Source of the DNA: Lachnoclostridium sp. An118 | GTDB taxonomy: Bacteria > Bacillota > Clostridia > Lachnospirales > Lachnospiraceae | DNA length: 64,000 nt | Assembly: GCF_002160985.1 (NCBI RefSeq) | Contig: NZ_NFLQ01000006.1 | Coordinates: 96,742-160,741, forward strand | Direction: 5' to 3' | Shown: piece after piece, positions 9,068 through 18,142 of the stretch | How the letters are laid out: the number at the start of each line of letters is the position of its first letter | Position numbering within the stretch: position 1 is the stretch's first letter | Made by a program: the position numbers and the translations under genes | Notes under the pieces: generated by a model | The model's input: only the letters and a program-made list of their open reading frames with translations | The model's database searches: none | What the model was told of the DNA's origin: nothing

Positions 9068-9110
9068 AAAAAAAGACTAACTTCCCATGTCTGTACAGGG
9101 AAATTAGCCC
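9068..9110 (-). terminator. rpmB terminator
   Basis: A stem formed by GACTAACTTCCC and GGGAAATTAGCCC (two G-U pairs) is followed on the minus strand by seven T residues. It lies just after the rpmB stop. Confidence 0.85.
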
Positions 9111-9128
9111 TCTTTTCTCACTCGCTGA

Positions 9129-9314
9129 TTAAGCACGCTCTACTTTGCCGGATTTTAAGCAAGAAGTACATACATACATTCTCTTTGCTCCGCTCTCTGT
9201 TTTTACACGTACAGATTTTACGTTTGATTTCCACATTTTCGGTGTCTTTCTATGAGAGTGGCTGACACTGTTTCCAAAGTGAGCACCCTTTTCGCAAATA
9301 GCACATTTCGCCAT
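9129..9314 (-). CDS. rpmB: 50S ribosomal protein L28
   Basis: A 61-residue bL28 of the zinc-binding (C+) type: CAIC at residues 4-7 and CTSC near 49-52 supply four cysteines. The basic body contains the conserved HSHRKTPKMWKSN segment. It has its own SigA promoter (9370-9398), the ribosome-binding site AGGAGGTGCAGTC and its own terminator. The opposite, divergent yloU-fakA arrangement next to rpmB seen in Bacillus is here co-directional. Confidence 0.97.
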   Translation of the reverse strand: MAKCAICEKGAHFGNSVSHSHRKTPKMWKSNVKSVRVKTESGAKRMYVCTSCLKSGKVERA

Positions 9315-9369
9315 GACTGCACCTCCTAACGCTCATGATAAGTCTGTTCTCCAGACTCGCAACAATGAT

Positions 9370-9398
9370 ATTCTATCAGAAGAATTTTTAAAATGCAA
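9370..9398 (-). promoter_or_regulatory. SigA promoter of rpmB
   Basis: Minus strand TTGCAT (9393-9398), 17 bp, TAGAAT (9370-9375), 55 nt before the rpmB start. Confidence 0.65.
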
Positions 9399-9428
9399 GC
9401 ATTTCTTTTTGATTTTCAAAAATATTTG

Positions 9429-9581
9429 TCATTTATCGTCCCTGCAGCAGAAAAACAGCTCATACGCTGCCAGAAGACACAGGATGATGCACAGCACTTC
9501 CACGAACAAATTGGGAAGCCAGATGCTGATCAGCACGCCGACAGCGAGCCAGAACAAAGCAAAGCCTGCCACACGCTTCAT
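9429..9581 (-). CDS. 50-residue membrane protein, function unknown
   Basis: A short frame from ATG 9581 to TGA 9429. It has a strong ribosome-binding site (GGGAGGGG, 9 nt before the ATG). The protein begins MKRVAG and holds two hydrophobic helices, about residues 5-20 (FALFWLAVGVLISIW) and 25-46 (LFVEVLCIILCLLAAYELFF), joined by LPN, ending CCRDDK. It follows ytfJ by about 75 nt on the same strand, so it may be co-transcribed with the ytfI-ytfJ sporulation pair. I do not recognise a family; a role in the forespore or membrane is inference from position only. Confidence 0.65.
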   Translation of the reverse strand: MKRVAGFALFWLAVGVLISIWLPNLFVEVLCIILCLLAAYELFFCCRDDK

Positions 9582-9655
9582 AGGCAACCGCCCCTCCCGC
9601 AAGGCTTCTTCCTTCTATTCCTATGCATCCTTGCAGCCGGACAGAACAGGAGCTG

Positions 9656-10066
9656 CTATTTTTCTTCCTCCTCTGCCCCGTCCAGGATGTCGTTCAGATC
9701 CTCCTCTGACATCCTTCCGCTTCCCTTGGATGTAAAGCGGTCCAGCACATCCGGCACCATATCCAGGAGCTTGGTGATGGTATCCTGGTTCTTGATGTTG
9801 ACCAGCCTGGTAGTGCCGTTCTGGATGACAAGGACGGCGCTGGGAGTCATCCTGCCGCCCAGTCCGCCTGCTCCCTTCTCCTTCTTCTCACCGCTCTTGT
9901 CCCCGTTGAAGGCGCCAGCCCCAACAGCAAAGGATACGTCCACAAGGGGAAGGATGATCGTGTCGTTGATGTGGATGGCATCCCCCACCACAGTCCTGGA
10001 AGAGATGACCGCGTCCATTCCATGAAATAATGCCTCCACAGTCCCTTTAAAATTATTGTCAGCCAT
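9656..10066 (-). CDS. ytfJ: Sporulation protein YtfJ (GerW family)
   Basis: A 136-residue GerW-family protein. The N-terminal half contains the typical block VGDAIHINDTIILPLVDVSFAVGAGAF, then a Gly/Lys-rich stretch and GGLGGRMTPSAVLVIQNG; the C terminus is acidic. In Bacillus ytfJ is a SigF-dependent forespore gene and is located after ytfI (DUF2953), as here. The gap to the upstream DUF2953 gene is 21 nt, so the two are an operon. Confidence 0.92.
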   Translation of the reverse strand: MADNNFKGTVEALFHGMDAVISSRTVVGDAIHINDTIILPLVDVSFAVGAGAFNGDKSGEKKEKGAGGLGGRMTPSAVLVIQNGTTRLVNIKNQDTITKLLDMVPDVLDRFTSKGSGRMSEEDLNDILDGAEEEEK

Positions 10067-10087
10067 ATTTGTTAACCTCCTGTATTC

Positions 10088-11080
10088 TTACGCTTCCGCC
10101 CGCAGCAATCCCCGTATATCCCGGAAGGTCTCCCTCACCGCTCTGCGGCGGATGAGCTGGAGAGCCGCAAAGACAAGGCTGGCTGTATACAGCCGTCCCC
10201 GCAGCTTTGTCTTCCCCTGGAAGATCCGCTCCTCAAAATCCGGCTCCACACGGACATCTCCGGGCAGGAAGGGATAGAGTACAGCAATACCTGCCAGCAG
10301 CTGCCCTGTATGATATGGATCTTTAAAGCCAAAGCGCACGGACAGGCTGAATTGTCTGGGAAGAACACTCCCGAGAAGGCGGATACATTCCTTTTTCGCA
10401 ATGCAGAATGCCTTTTTATGGGTCTCGTCGCTCAAAAAAGCGGCTATCTGTTCCTTTTTTTCCGTAATCAGATTTATTTTAGCACAAATCCTGTCAAAAG
10501 TACATTTTATCTTTTGAGCGATCTTCTGAAAGCGCCGGCGTATTTTCTCCAGCCTGCTTTGTGCAGGCTCCTCTTTATCCGCCTGCGCAGCCTTCGCAGC
10601 TGTCTTCTCAGGCGCCGGAGCTGCCTCTGGCGCCTTTTCAGTTTCCTCAGCTCTCTGGTGATCTTTTTCACGTTCCTTTTCATGGTCTTCCTCCTTTTTC
10701 CGTTCCCTGCTTTCTTCTCTTACCGCCTGCTTTTCTTCCGTCCGCTCCTCCTCCTGCTTCTCCTCTTTCGTCCGTTGCCCCGGTACATCCGGCTGCTCCC
10801 CGCGGTCGCCTGTTTGGGACAGGCCCAGCTTCTTCCAGGCGACTCTACCCCGCACAGAGGCTCTTCCATCCCGGAAGGCAAACCGCAGCTCCACCAGGCC
10901 GAGCAGCCAGGTGATCCGCCCCCGCGCCCGGAAATCCTTCTGTCCGGCGTCCCATCTGGCCCTGCCCCGGTAACAGAAGGGCACAAAGAGGACGGTACAG
11001 AGCGCTAATAGGAGTATGCCCAGTATGGCGGCTAATATGATGCCCGCAATTTTTAAGATCAACAATATAATGTGAAGCAT
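10088..11080 (-). CDS. DUF2953 domain membrane protein (YtfI-like)
   Basis: Predicted 330 residues from ATG 11080. One N-terminal hydrophobic helix (about 2-25) is followed by an extracytoplasmic or cytoplasmic beta-rich segment, then a strongly charged Glu/Lys/Arg region (about 85-165) and a C-terminal DUF2953 part with the conserved FSLSVRFGFKDPYHTGQLLAGIAVLYPF. An open frame continues upstream to 11398 but in that part it only overlaps the next gene and lacks the family sequence. Partner of ytfJ in many spore formers; molecular role unknown. Confidence 0.85.
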   Translation of the reverse strand: MLHIILLILKIAGIILAAILGILLLALCTVLFVPFCYRGRARWDAGQKDFRARGRITWLLGLVELRFAFRDGRASVRGRVAWKKLGLSQTGDRGEQPDVPGQRTKEEKQEEERTEEKQAVREESRERKKEEDHEKEREKDHQRAEETEKAPEAAPAPEKTAAKAAQADKEEPAQSRLEKIRRRFQKIAQKIKCTFDRICAKINLITEKKEQIAAFLSDETHKKAFCIAKKECIRLLGSVLPRQFSLSVRFGFKDPYHTGQLLAGIAVLYPFLPGDVRVEPDFEERIFQGKTKLRGRLYTASLVFAALQLIRRRAVRETFRDIRGLLRAEA

Positions 11081-11081
11081 A

Positions 11082-11408
11082 TTACTCTTCCTGTTCCCTG
11101 TAGTGTATGTAACCGCAGACGTCTGTATCCATATGAGCGTCAAAGGTCTCCTGGGTGATCTGGCGCACAAGCTCCAGCGCGTCGTCATAGTCCCCGGCAA
11201 TGCCCGCGATGAACAGTTCGCCGGTGGGATAGCTCTTCTGGAGCAGCTCGGCAGAGCAGAGGATCTCCATCCGCTCCCGTCCATGATCGCACAGTGCAAT
11301 GAGGTACACAGGAGCCTGGAGCCGGCCCGCTCGAAGCCGGCGGATGACCTTGCTTTTCTTTTTTTCCATTCCTTCTGACAGATACAGATGCTTTGCAAAT
11401 TTCATCAT
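11082..11408 (-). CDS. Conserved hypothetical protein, about 108 residues
   Basis: Start placed at ATG 11408 (ATG 11405 is equally possible), 7 nt after AGAGGAG. The protein is soluble and ends one base before the DUF2953 start, so it belongs to the same operon. Visible features are a basic segment (KKKSKVIRRLRAGRLQAPVYLIAL) and an acidic second half (AGDYDDALELVRQITQETFDAHMD). No domain recognised. Position between a cell-wall synthesis pair and the ytfI-ytfJ sporulation pair gives no firm hint. Confidence 0.75.
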   Translation of the reverse strand: MMKFAKHLYLSEGMEKKKSKVIRRLRAGRLQAPVYLIALCDHGRERMEILCSAELLQKSYPTGELFIAGIAGDYDDALELVRQITQETFDAHMDTDVCGYIHYREQEE

Positions 11409-11456
11409 ATACAAGCTCCTCTTAAACGGTCCGGGGATAGAGAAGGTCCCGGGGAT

Positions 11457-12923
11457 CTACTGATTATAATAATAACTGTCCAGTATCTCTTTTGCAACAT
11501 CTACCGCTCTCGTGCCGCCGTCAGACTGCTCCACGATCACGCAGATGGCAAGCTCGGGATTGTCCACATCCGTGAATCCCACAAACCAGGAATGATTTCT
11601 GGAGGAATCTCCGTCCGCATACTCGGCCGTGCCGGTCTTGCCGGCCACGCTGTATCCGGACCCGGCGAAGACAGAGCCCGTGCCGTAGTCCGTCACATCC
11701 TGCATGTAGGCCTTCAGCTGGGCCGCCTCCTGGGAAGTCATAAGGGAGCCGTAGCTTTCAGGTGATGCCTCCCGGACAATGGATCCCGTATAGTTGGTCA
11801 CCTGCTCCACCAGGTAAGGGCGCATCAGATTGCCGCCGTTTGCGATGGCGGAGGTGATGAGTGCCATGTGATAGGGGCTGACCTGGGTCTCCCCCTGCCC
11901 CATGGCTGTCATCATCCTGTCTGAGGAGGAGGCATTCCCGTCCAGGGAAAAGCTGCTCCTGGCCGGAGAGATGTCGTCTCCCGGAAGGGCCTTGTTAAAG
12001 AGCAGGTCTCCGGCTGTGTCCTGGTAGCCGGAGATATCCAGCGAAAGTCCTATGTTGCAGAAGGACGAGTTGCAGGAGTAGGCAAAGGAATCTGCCAGGC
12101 TCACAGTGCCGTGGACATTCCCTCCCGCACAGGGGATGGTCACGCCGTCGTAGGTGATAGAGCCGCTGCAGGTGTAGGTATAACTCTCATAATCCGCATG
12201 CTCCCGCATATATTCCAGGGCTGTCACGATCTTGAAGGTGGAGCCCGGTGCGTACTGCCCCTGGAGGGCCCGGTTCAAAAGGCTGCTGTCCGGGTCGCTG
12301 TTCAGGGCGTCCCAGTCCTGCTCCACCGTGTTGGGGTCAAAATCCGGCTTGGAGAGCATAGTCAGTATCTTTCCGGTAGTGGGCTCCAGGATCACCACCG
12401 CCCCCTTGTTGTCTCCCAGCGCATTGTAGGCGGCCTGCTGGAGACTCGTGTCCAGAGTGGTCACGACCGTGTCTCCTATATTCTTCTCGTCCTGGAATTC
12501 ATTGCGCAGCTTCTCCAGGAAAAAGGCGTTGGAGGTGAGGAGCTCAAAATTCTCTGTTGACTCCAGTCCTGATTTCCCCTGGGAATCGTACCCCACCACA
12601 TGGGCATAGAGGCTGCCATAGGGGTAGCTGCGGTACTCGCTCCCGTCCTCAGCAGTCTCTGTAGAGGCCAGCACATTCCCGTCCTTGTCCAGGATGCTGC
12701 CCCTCACAACACGGTCCGCCATGGAGTCAAGCCTGGGATTGTAGGGGCTGCTGATGATATCCTTGCTCTCCACGATGTTGAAATAGCCGATGTAGGCCAT
12801 CAGAACGAGAAAGAGGGCCACAAAGGCATAGGTGACTCTAGCGAACTCTTTGTTTACTTCCCGCTTTTTCTTTTTTTCTTTCTTTTCCCGCTGTTTTAAC
12901 TCTTTTTTGCCCTGCCGGCTCAT
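11457..12923 (-). CDS. Class B penicillin-binding protein (peptidoglycan D,D-transpeptidase)
   Basis: Crosslinks peptidoglycan outside the membrane. A lysine-rich cytoplasmic N terminus is followed by one membrane helix (VTYAFVALFLVLMAYIGYF), a short N-terminal domain and the transpeptidase domain with SxxK (STFK in APGSTFKIVTALEY), SxN (SCN) and KTGT. The pocket is complete. The start is uncertain: ATG 12923 has AGGAAAG 7 nt upstream; a TTG at 13004 after GAGGAAG would add 27 residues. Either way it overlaps the upstream SEDS gene by 86 or 167 nt. It is the likely partner transpeptidase of that SEDS polymerase. Confidence 0.93.
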   Translation of the reverse strand: MSRQGKKELKQREKKEKKKKREVNKEFARVTYAFVALFLVLMAYIGYFNIVESKDIISSPYNPRLDSMADRVVRGSILDKDGNVLASTETAEDGSEYRSYPYGSLYAHVVGYDSQGKSGLESTENFELLTSNAFFLEKLRNEFQDEKNIGDTVVTTLDTSLQQAAYNALGDNKGAVVILEPTTGKILTMLSKPDFDPNTVEQDWDALNSDPDSSLLNRALQGQYAPGSTFKIVTALEYMREHADYESYTYTCSGSITYDGVTIPCAGGNVHGTVSLADSFAYSCNSSFCNIGLSLDISGYQDTAGDLLFNKALPGDDISPARSSFSLDGNASSSDRMMTAMGQGETQVSPYHMALITSAIANGGNLMRPYLVEQVTNYTGSIVREASPESYGSLMTSQEAAQLKAYMQDVTDYGTGSVFAGSGYSVAGKTGTAEYADGDSSRNHSWFVGFTDVDNPELAICVIVEQSDGGTRAVDVAKEILDSYYYNQ

Positions 12924-14313
12924 AGAGGCTCTTTCCTGCTGCTTCCTTTGGCGCTCTGCCTCTCTTCTGAGCTCGTAGCTTCTGTTCTTTTTTTCTTCTC
13001 TCAATGCTTTCTTCCTCGTCCTCTCTTAAAATGTAAAGTCCCTGGATGATCGCAAACATGATCAGCGTGCTGAGCATGGAGCTTCCCCCGTAGCTGACAA
13101 GGGGCAGCGTCACGCCGGTAGACGGAATGAATTTGATCACGCCGCCTATATTCAGAAACACCTGGAAAATGTAACAGGTGCCAAGCCCCAGCGCCACCAG
13201 CTTGTAGAACTGGTTGTGGAGCTGCATGGCAATGTTCAGGAACATGATATAGCAGCTCACAAATATAAGGATGAGACAGAGGGCAAAGACAAGCCCCAGC
13301 TCCTCCGCAATGGCTGAAAAGATGAAATCCGAGTCCCGCACCGGTATGCTCTCCGGCGAGCCCTGGCACAGCCCCATGCCGAACCAGCTCCCGGTCCCGA
13401 TGGCAAAGAGGGACTGGGCCACCTGGTAGCCGCCGTTGTCATAGGTGCCGAAGGGGTCCCGCCAAACATTGACACGGGTCCGCACGTGGGCGAACAGATA
13501 GTACCCCGCCACCGAGGCGCAGGCCCCGGCTCCCACCCCGGCCAGCATGTAGAGGGGCTGCCTGGTGGCCACGTACAGCATCACCAGATAGACCACGAAG
13601 ATAATGAGGGCCGCCCCCAGGTCTGTGGAGATGACAAGGATCAGCACGTGCAGAGCCGCTATCATGGTAGTTATGACTACATTTTTGAACTGGACGGACT
13701 CCTTCAGGCTGGCAGCCACGTAGAATACGAAAATGATCTTCACCAGCTCAGAGGGCTGTATGCTGATGCCTCCTATGGAAAAGCCAAGCTTCGCCCCGTA
13801 GGACACCTGCCCGAGCACCGCCACCACGGCAAGGGAAGCCATGCCTGCGATGGCGTACAGCTTCCGGAGCTTTGCGAGCCCCTTTACCTTTCGGATGATG
13901 ACAGGCACCACAAGACTGAGGGCGATGCCGGCTGCCGCAAAGACAAACTGGCGCATGGCTGTGCCGTAGTCCAGCCGGGTCAGCATCACAAGCCCGACAC
14001 ACAGGAGCATGCACATATTGTTGACCACGAGGCGGGATACTCTTGGATAGACCTTTGTGTACAAGAGGATGGTCGCGCCAAATAGCACCACCTGGGCAAG
14101 GTACAGCCCGGCGATCCGTATATCGTCCATTTCCAGATACAGCACGAGAAACGCGATCAGATGGAAAAGGAACATGAGGATATTCTGTCTGCGCAGCATA
14201 TCCTGCTTCTTCTGCATATCATGATAGCCGAATATCGTGAAGCACAGGTATGTGTACATGATGATCAGTATGATGATGAGATATTTCGAAAGCTCTACAA
14301 TTATATTTACCAA
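12838..14313 (-). CDS. FtsW/RodA/SpoVE family peptidoglycan polymerase (SEDS)
   Basis: A 491-residue polytopic protein with about ten membrane helices. It has SEDS landmarks: KLGFSIGGISIQPSELVKI, the STDLGAALI block and SYGGSSMLSTLIMF near the end of the membrane part. SEDS proteins polymerise lipid II glycan strands and work with a class B PBP, which is the next gene. After the last helix there is an unusually long basic tail (about 430-491) that reads through the start of the PBP gene in another frame. It starts 8 nt after the U32 gene ends, in the same operon. Confidence 0.93.
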   Translation of the reverse strand: MVNIIVELSKYLIIILIIMYTYLCFTIFGYHDMQKKQDMLRRQNILMFLFHLIAFLVLYLEMDDIRIAGLYLAQVVLFGATILLYTKVYPRVSRLVVNNMCMLLCVGLVMLTRLDYGTAMRQFVFAAAGIALSLVVPVIIRKVKGLAKLRKLYAIAGMASLAVVAVLGQVSYGAKLGFSIGGISIQPSELVKIIFVFYVAASLKESVQFKNVVITTMIAALHVLILVISTDLGAALIIFVVYLVMLYVATRQPLYMLAGVGAGACASVAGYYLFAHVRTRVNVWRDPFGTYDNGGYQVAQSLFAIGTGSWFGMGLCQGSPESIPVRDSDFIFSAIAEELGLVFALCLILIFVSCYIMFLNIAMQLHNQFYKLVALGLGTCYIFQVFLNIGGVIKFIPSTGVTLPLVSYGGSSMLSTLIMFAIIQGLYILREDEEESIERRKKEQKLRAQKRGRAPKEAAGKSLYEPAGQKRVKTAGKERKKEKAGSKQRVR

Positions 14314-14321
14314 AGTTTCAC

Positions 14322-16568
14322 CTACTTTACTCCCCGTTTAAAATGGCCCCTCGTATAGCCGCCCTCCCATCCGGGCGCCTCCCCTGAGGAGAGCCAGCCC
14401 TGGAACAGCTCCAGGACCTCCTTTGTCCTCCCTTTGCTCTCCCATGTAAATCCACACAGGAGGGCGGCAGGCGCCAGAGACTCTATCTCCCTCTCCTGCC
14501 CGATGAGGACGAGAGGGTCTGAGTTATATATTACATTATAGCAGTAAAGACACTCGCTGCGCACCATGAATTTCTTGCGATACCGGTCTGTCATGTGGGT
14601 CCAGCCCGACTTCCCGGCGCAGCCCTTTGTGTGCTTCCGTATGCACCCGGCGCTGACCATGACCGGGAGATAGCCGTATACAGGGAGCAGCATCCGCCCT
14701 CTGTCCAGGTCCAGCAGCTCCCGGGCGTTCAGCTCAAGAGGAGCCTCCGCAAGACCGTCTGCCAGCTCCTGCCAGAATGCCGCCGCCCGCCGGTTCCACG
14801 CGTAGGCAGATGCTCCCGTGTCCACAGGCTTTGAGAAGCCCGACTCTCTGAGGAGCAGAAGGCTTTCCAGGTTTTTCACCATGGCGCCGTCAAACTCCCT
14901 GCCCATGTCATGCAGTTTCGCCCTGTAGAATCCCTCCGCCTCCCTGCGGCAGATTTCAGCCATGGAGACATACACCTCCACCTGCCCCTCCTTTGCCCTT
15001 GCCAGGACCTCATCTGCTCCGCCTCCGGCCCAGACTGTATCCGGAAGATAGATCCTTTTTACAGAGGGGACAGCGAGGGCAGCCATGGCCTGCTCCACGG
15101 CCATGACAGACACAAAGAGCGGGATTTCCCTGAGGGGACGCTCCTGGCAGGGCTTCCCCGCAGAAGGGAACGGCCTGTCCGGAATCGCCGTCTCCAAAGG
15201 CAGCGTTTTTTGAGCTGTCTCAGACCCGCAGGGTCTCCGGAAGGATGTGGTGATCGCGTCCTCCAGCTTTTCCAGGCCCGCCCGCCGGAGCGCGTTGAGT
15301 GACTGGAGGGGCAGAAAAATCTCTCCCTCTGTATGGATTTCCAGGTCCTGAAAGACAAATTCCGTATTTCCCGTCTTCTTCATCTGCTTCAGGAGCTGTT
15401 CCCGGGCCAAGGGCCTGCTCTGAGCCTCCTGCACCGTGTCGCCGCTGACTGTCACCTGGGCCTTCTTTCCCGCAGTGTCGGCATATAGAGTAAGTGTAGC
15501 ACTTTTCCCGGGAGAAAGTATTAATTTCCCATTAATTTTTTCTTGCAGATGGCTTTCCTTCCCGCTTTTTGAAGATGCATCCCTCTTCTGTGCCGGCTCA
15601 GGGCGGTCCAGGGAGAGCATCTCCCTGCCGTTGTGGCGGGTGTAGTACCCGTCCGTATAGCCCCGCCGCGTGTAGGCCTCGAGGAGAGCTCTTTGATCCT
15701 CCCGGGACACCCGGAAGCGTTCCTTATCGCCTTCCAGCTCTGCCCAGAGGTCTGTGTATTTCCGGTACATGGAAGTGACGGTCTCCACGTAGTAGGGCTG
15801 CTTCATCCTCCCCTCGATCTTGAAGGAGGTAATGCCCGCCCCGACAAGCTCCGGGATGAGCCGGATGGTGCACAGGTCCTTCAGGCTCAGGATATCCTGC
15901 TCTTTTTTCGTCTGCTCCGCCCTCCACGGGAGGCGGCATGGCTGGGCGCACTGGCCCCGGTTCCCGCTCCTTCCGCCTATCATGCTGCTCATGAGACAGC
16001 GCCCGGAGTAGCAGTAGCAGAGCGCCCCGTGTACAAAGCACTCCACCTCCAGGTCTGTCTCCTCCGCGATCCGGCGCACCTCCCCGAGAGACAGCTCCCT
16101 GGCCGGGACTACCCTTGTGACGCCCCGCTCCTCCAGAAAGGAGGCGCTGACCGCGCTGGTCACTGTCATCTGGGTGCTGGCGTGGATGGGGAGAAGGGGG
16201 AACTGCTCCCTTATGAACTCCATTACTCCCATGTCCTGTACGATGACCGCATCCAGCCCCTGCCGGTAAAAGGGAAGGAGATAGCTGTAGAGCTGGTCAA
16301 GCTCACGCTCCTTGACCAGCGTGTTGACAGTCAGATAGAGCTTCTTCCCGTGGATATGGGCATAGTCGATGCCCTCCAGGAGCTCCTCCTCTGTGAAATT
16401 CCGGGCAAAAGCCCTGGCGCCAAAGCAGGCGCCTCCCGCGTAGACCGCGTCGGCTCCCGCCCTGAAGGCGCACTTCAGTATGTCCAGGGAACCGGCCGGA
16501 GCCAGTATCTCCACCGGCCCGCCCTTCTGCCCCGGCTCTCTGTTTTCTGTTTGTTTCGGATACGGCAT
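14322..16568 (-). CDS. U32 family peptidase/hydroxylase-like protein (DUF3656-containing)
   Basis: A 748-residue protein. Residues 20-290 hold the U32 domain with EILAPAGSLDILKCAFRAGADAVYAGG and the cysteine signature ECFVHGALCYCYSGRCLMSS...GNRGQCAQPCRL (four to five conserved Cys, likely Fe-S ligands). The middle matches the DUF3656 collagenase-like layout. E. coli relatives RlhA (23S rRNA C2501 hydroxylation) and UbiU/V/TrhP show that U32 proteins are often oxygen-independent hydroxylases rather than peptidases; which substrate this one uses is unknown. Start 16568 is chosen because GGGGAGGG lies 9 nt upstream; an ATG at 16598 lacks a site. Confidence 0.88.
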   Translation of the reverse strand: MPYPKQTENREPGQKGGPVEILAPAGSLDILKCAFRAGADAVYAGGACFGARAFARNFTEEELLEGIDYAHIHGKKLYLTVNTLVKERELDQLYSYLLPFYRQGLDAVIVQDMGVMEFIREQFPLLPIHASTQMTVTSAVSASFLEERGVTRVVPARELSLGEVRRIAEETDLEVECFVHGALCYCYSGRCLMSSMIGGRSGNRGQCAQPCRLPWRAEQTKKEQDILSLKDLCTIRLIPELVGAGITSFKIEGRMKQPYYVETVTSMYRKYTDLWAELEGDKERFRVSREDQRALLEAYTRRGYTDGYYTRHNGREMLSLDRPEPAQKRDASSKSGKESHLQEKINGKLILSPGKSATLTLYADTAGKKAQVTVSGDTVQEAQSRPLAREQLLKQMKKTGNTEFVFQDLEIHTEGEIFLPLQSLNALRRAGLEKLEDAITTSFRRPCGSETAQKTLPLETAIPDRPFPSAGKPCQERPLREIPLFVSVMAVEQAMAALAVPSVKRIYLPDTVWAGGGADEVLARAKEGQVEVYVSMAEICRREAEGFYRAKLHDMGREFDGAMVKNLESLLLLRESGFSKPVDTGASAYAWNRRAAAFWQELADGLAEAPLELNARELLDLDRGRMLLPVYGYLPVMVSAGCIRKHTKGCAGKSGWTHMTDRYRKKFMVRSECLYCYNVIYNSDPLVLIGQEREIESLAPAALLCGFTWESKGRTKEVLELFQGWLSSGEAPGWEGGYTRGHFKRGVK

Positions 16569-16615
16569 ACCTGTCTTCCCTCCCCTTTTGGTGACCATTC
16601 TTTTCGATGAACATT

Positions 16616-16647
16616 TAAAAAGGCTGTCCCATGACAGCCTATTTTTT
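16616..16647. terminator. Bidirectional hairpin at the end of zapA
   Basis: Arms AGGCTGTC and GACAGCCT with loop CCAT, flanked by A-tract (16617-16620) and T-tract (16642-16647), so U-tracts exist in both directions. It covers the zapA stop codon. Confidence 0.7.
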
Positions 16648-17052
16648 CTGATTGTTCTTCATCTCTGTTTCCAGTTTGACGATCTTCATCTGAAGCTCCC
16701 GGTTCTCCTCTTTCATCCGGTCCAGCGTCTTCTCCGCGTTCTCGAGTTTTATCTGAACGGAAATGAGCTCATGCTTCAGGTCGTACATCTCTTTGTCCTT
16801 CGCCTCAATGTCGCTCTCCAGGGTGCCGCCCTGCTTCTTTGCCTTGAAGTAGTCATCGGCGATGTTCAACGCAAGGAGGATGCTCCTCGTCTCAGCGCTC
16901 TGCTTGCGGTATCCCTCGCTGTTGGTACACTCTTCCAATTTATGGTTCAGATAGGTGGACACCCTCTGCAGATACTCCTCGCTTTCAAATCCGCTCAGTG
17001 TGAAGACCTTGCCCCCTATGAGAACTTCCGTATAATTCTTTGATGATGCCAT
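16639..17052 (-). CDS. zapA: Cell division protein ZapA
   Basis: A 137-residue ZapA. Residues 1-80 form the FtsZ-binding head (VLIGGKVFTLSGFESEEYLQRVSTYLNHKLEE, then SILLALNIADDYFKAK); residues 80-137 are a long coiled coil rich in Glu and Lys. ZapA crosslinks FtsZ protofilaments at the division site. It has its own SigA promoter whose -35 box abuts the ruvB stop, and a terminator. Its place beside a SEDS/PBP pair fits a division role. Confidence 0.92.
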   Translation of the reverse strand: MASSKNYTEVLIGGKVFTLSGFESEEYLQRVSTYLNHKLEECTNSEGYRKQSAETRSILLALNIADDYFKAKKQGGTLESDIEAKDKEMYDLKHELISVQIKLENAEKTLDRMKEENRELQMKIVKLETEMKNNQKK

Positions 17053-17090
17053 AAATGACCTCCCGCCCTTTTACGTTTATCCTGCAATTT

Positions 17091-17119
17091 ATTATAAACT
17101 ATTTACATATAAAAACCAA
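17091..17119 (-). promoter_or_regulatory. SigA promoter of zapA
   Basis: Minus strand TTGGTT (17114-17119), 17 bp, TATAAT (17091-17096). The -35 box ends one base before the ruvB stop codon. Confidence 0.6.
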
Positions 17120-18127
17120 CTATTTTTCAATATTTTCAGGTGAAATTCCCAGATGCTCATAGCTGAGCGCCGTAACCACGCGGCCTCTGGGCGTTCTCTG
17201 TATAAAGCCGTTCTTCAAAAGATAGGGCTCGTAGACGTCCTCAATGGTCCCCGCGTCCTCCCCGATGGAGGCGGCCAGCGTGTCAAGGCCCACAGGACCT
17301 CCCTGGAACTTCTCGATCATGGTGAGAAGGATGTTCCTGTCGATATGGTCCAGTCCGTACTTGTCCACGTCCAGAAGGTCCAGGGCAAAATCCGCCACAG
17401 CCTTCGTGATGACGCCGTCGTATTTCACCTGGGCGAAATCCCTCACCCGCTTGAGGAGACGGTTTGCAAGCCGGGGCGTTCCCCGGGACCTCCGTGCCAG
17501 CTCCATGGCTCCCGCCTCGTCGATCTCCACCCCCAGCACGGCGGCGGAGTTCATGATAATGGTCCGAAGCTCCGGGACCGTGTAAAATTCCAGGTGATGG
17601 ACCACGCCAAACCGGTCCCTCAGGGGCGCTGTCAGCATGCCAGCCCTTGTGGTGGCCCCCACCAGGGTAAATTTTGGAAGGTCCAGGCGTATGGACCTGG
17701 CTCCGGCGCCTTTGCCGATGACAATGTCAATAGCGTAGTCCTCCATGGCCGGGTAGAGCACCTCCTCCACCTGCCGGTTCAGCCTGTGGATCTCATCCAC
17801 AAAAAGCACATCACCCTCCTGCAGATTGTTCAGGATGGCTGCCATCTCCCCGGGCTTCTCGATGGCCGGCCCGGAGGTGACCTTCAGATGGACCTGCATC
17901 TCGTTGGCGATGATGCCGGCCAGGGTCGTCTTACCAAGCCCCGGCGGACCGTAAAAGAGCACATGGTCCAGCGCCTCCCCCCTGGCCTTGGCGGCCTCGA
18001 TGTAGATCTTCAGCGTGGCCTTAGCCTTCTCCTGACCGATGTAGTCCTTTAAATAACGGGGTCGGAGACTGTTCTCTATCTTAACATCCTCTTCCAGATT
18101 TTCTGTTGTGATAATTCTTCGTGTCAT
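17120..18127 (-). CDS. ruvB: Holliday junction branch migration helicase RuvB
   Basis: AAA+ motor of RuvAB. Length 335 is normal. Walker [10 protein letters not shown] at 60-68, Walker B DEIHR near 112, sensor 1 GATTRAG near 155, arginine finger region RDRFGV, and a C-terminal winged helix ending [12 protein letters not shown] are all present. It starts 15 nt after ruvA and is the last gene of the nusG II-Gx-ruvA-ruvB operon, which has LexA-like boxes at its promoter. Confidence 0.98.
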   Translation of the reverse strand: MTRRIITTENLEEDVKIENSLRPRYLKDYIGQEKAKATLKIYIEAAKARGEALDHVLFYGPPGLGKTTLAGIIANEMQVHLKVTSGPAIEKPGEMAAILNNLQEGDVLFVDEIHRLNRQVEEVLYPAMEDYAIDIVIGKGAGARSIRLDLPKFTLVGATTRAGMLTAPLRDRFGVVHHLEFYTVPELRTIIMNSAAVLGVEIDEAGAMELARRSRGTPRLANRLLKRVRDFAQVKYDGVITKAVADFALDLLDVDKYGLDHIDRNILLTMIEKFQGGPVGLDTLAASIGEDAGTIEDVYEPYLLKNGFIQRTPRGRVVTALSYEHLGISPENIEK

Positions 18128-18142
18128 GTCTTCTACCTGCTT

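Noticed and set aside
11081..11398. N-terminal extension of the DUF2953 protein
   Set aside because: It overlaps the 108-residue gene in another frame, while the natural membrane helix and family start are at 11080.
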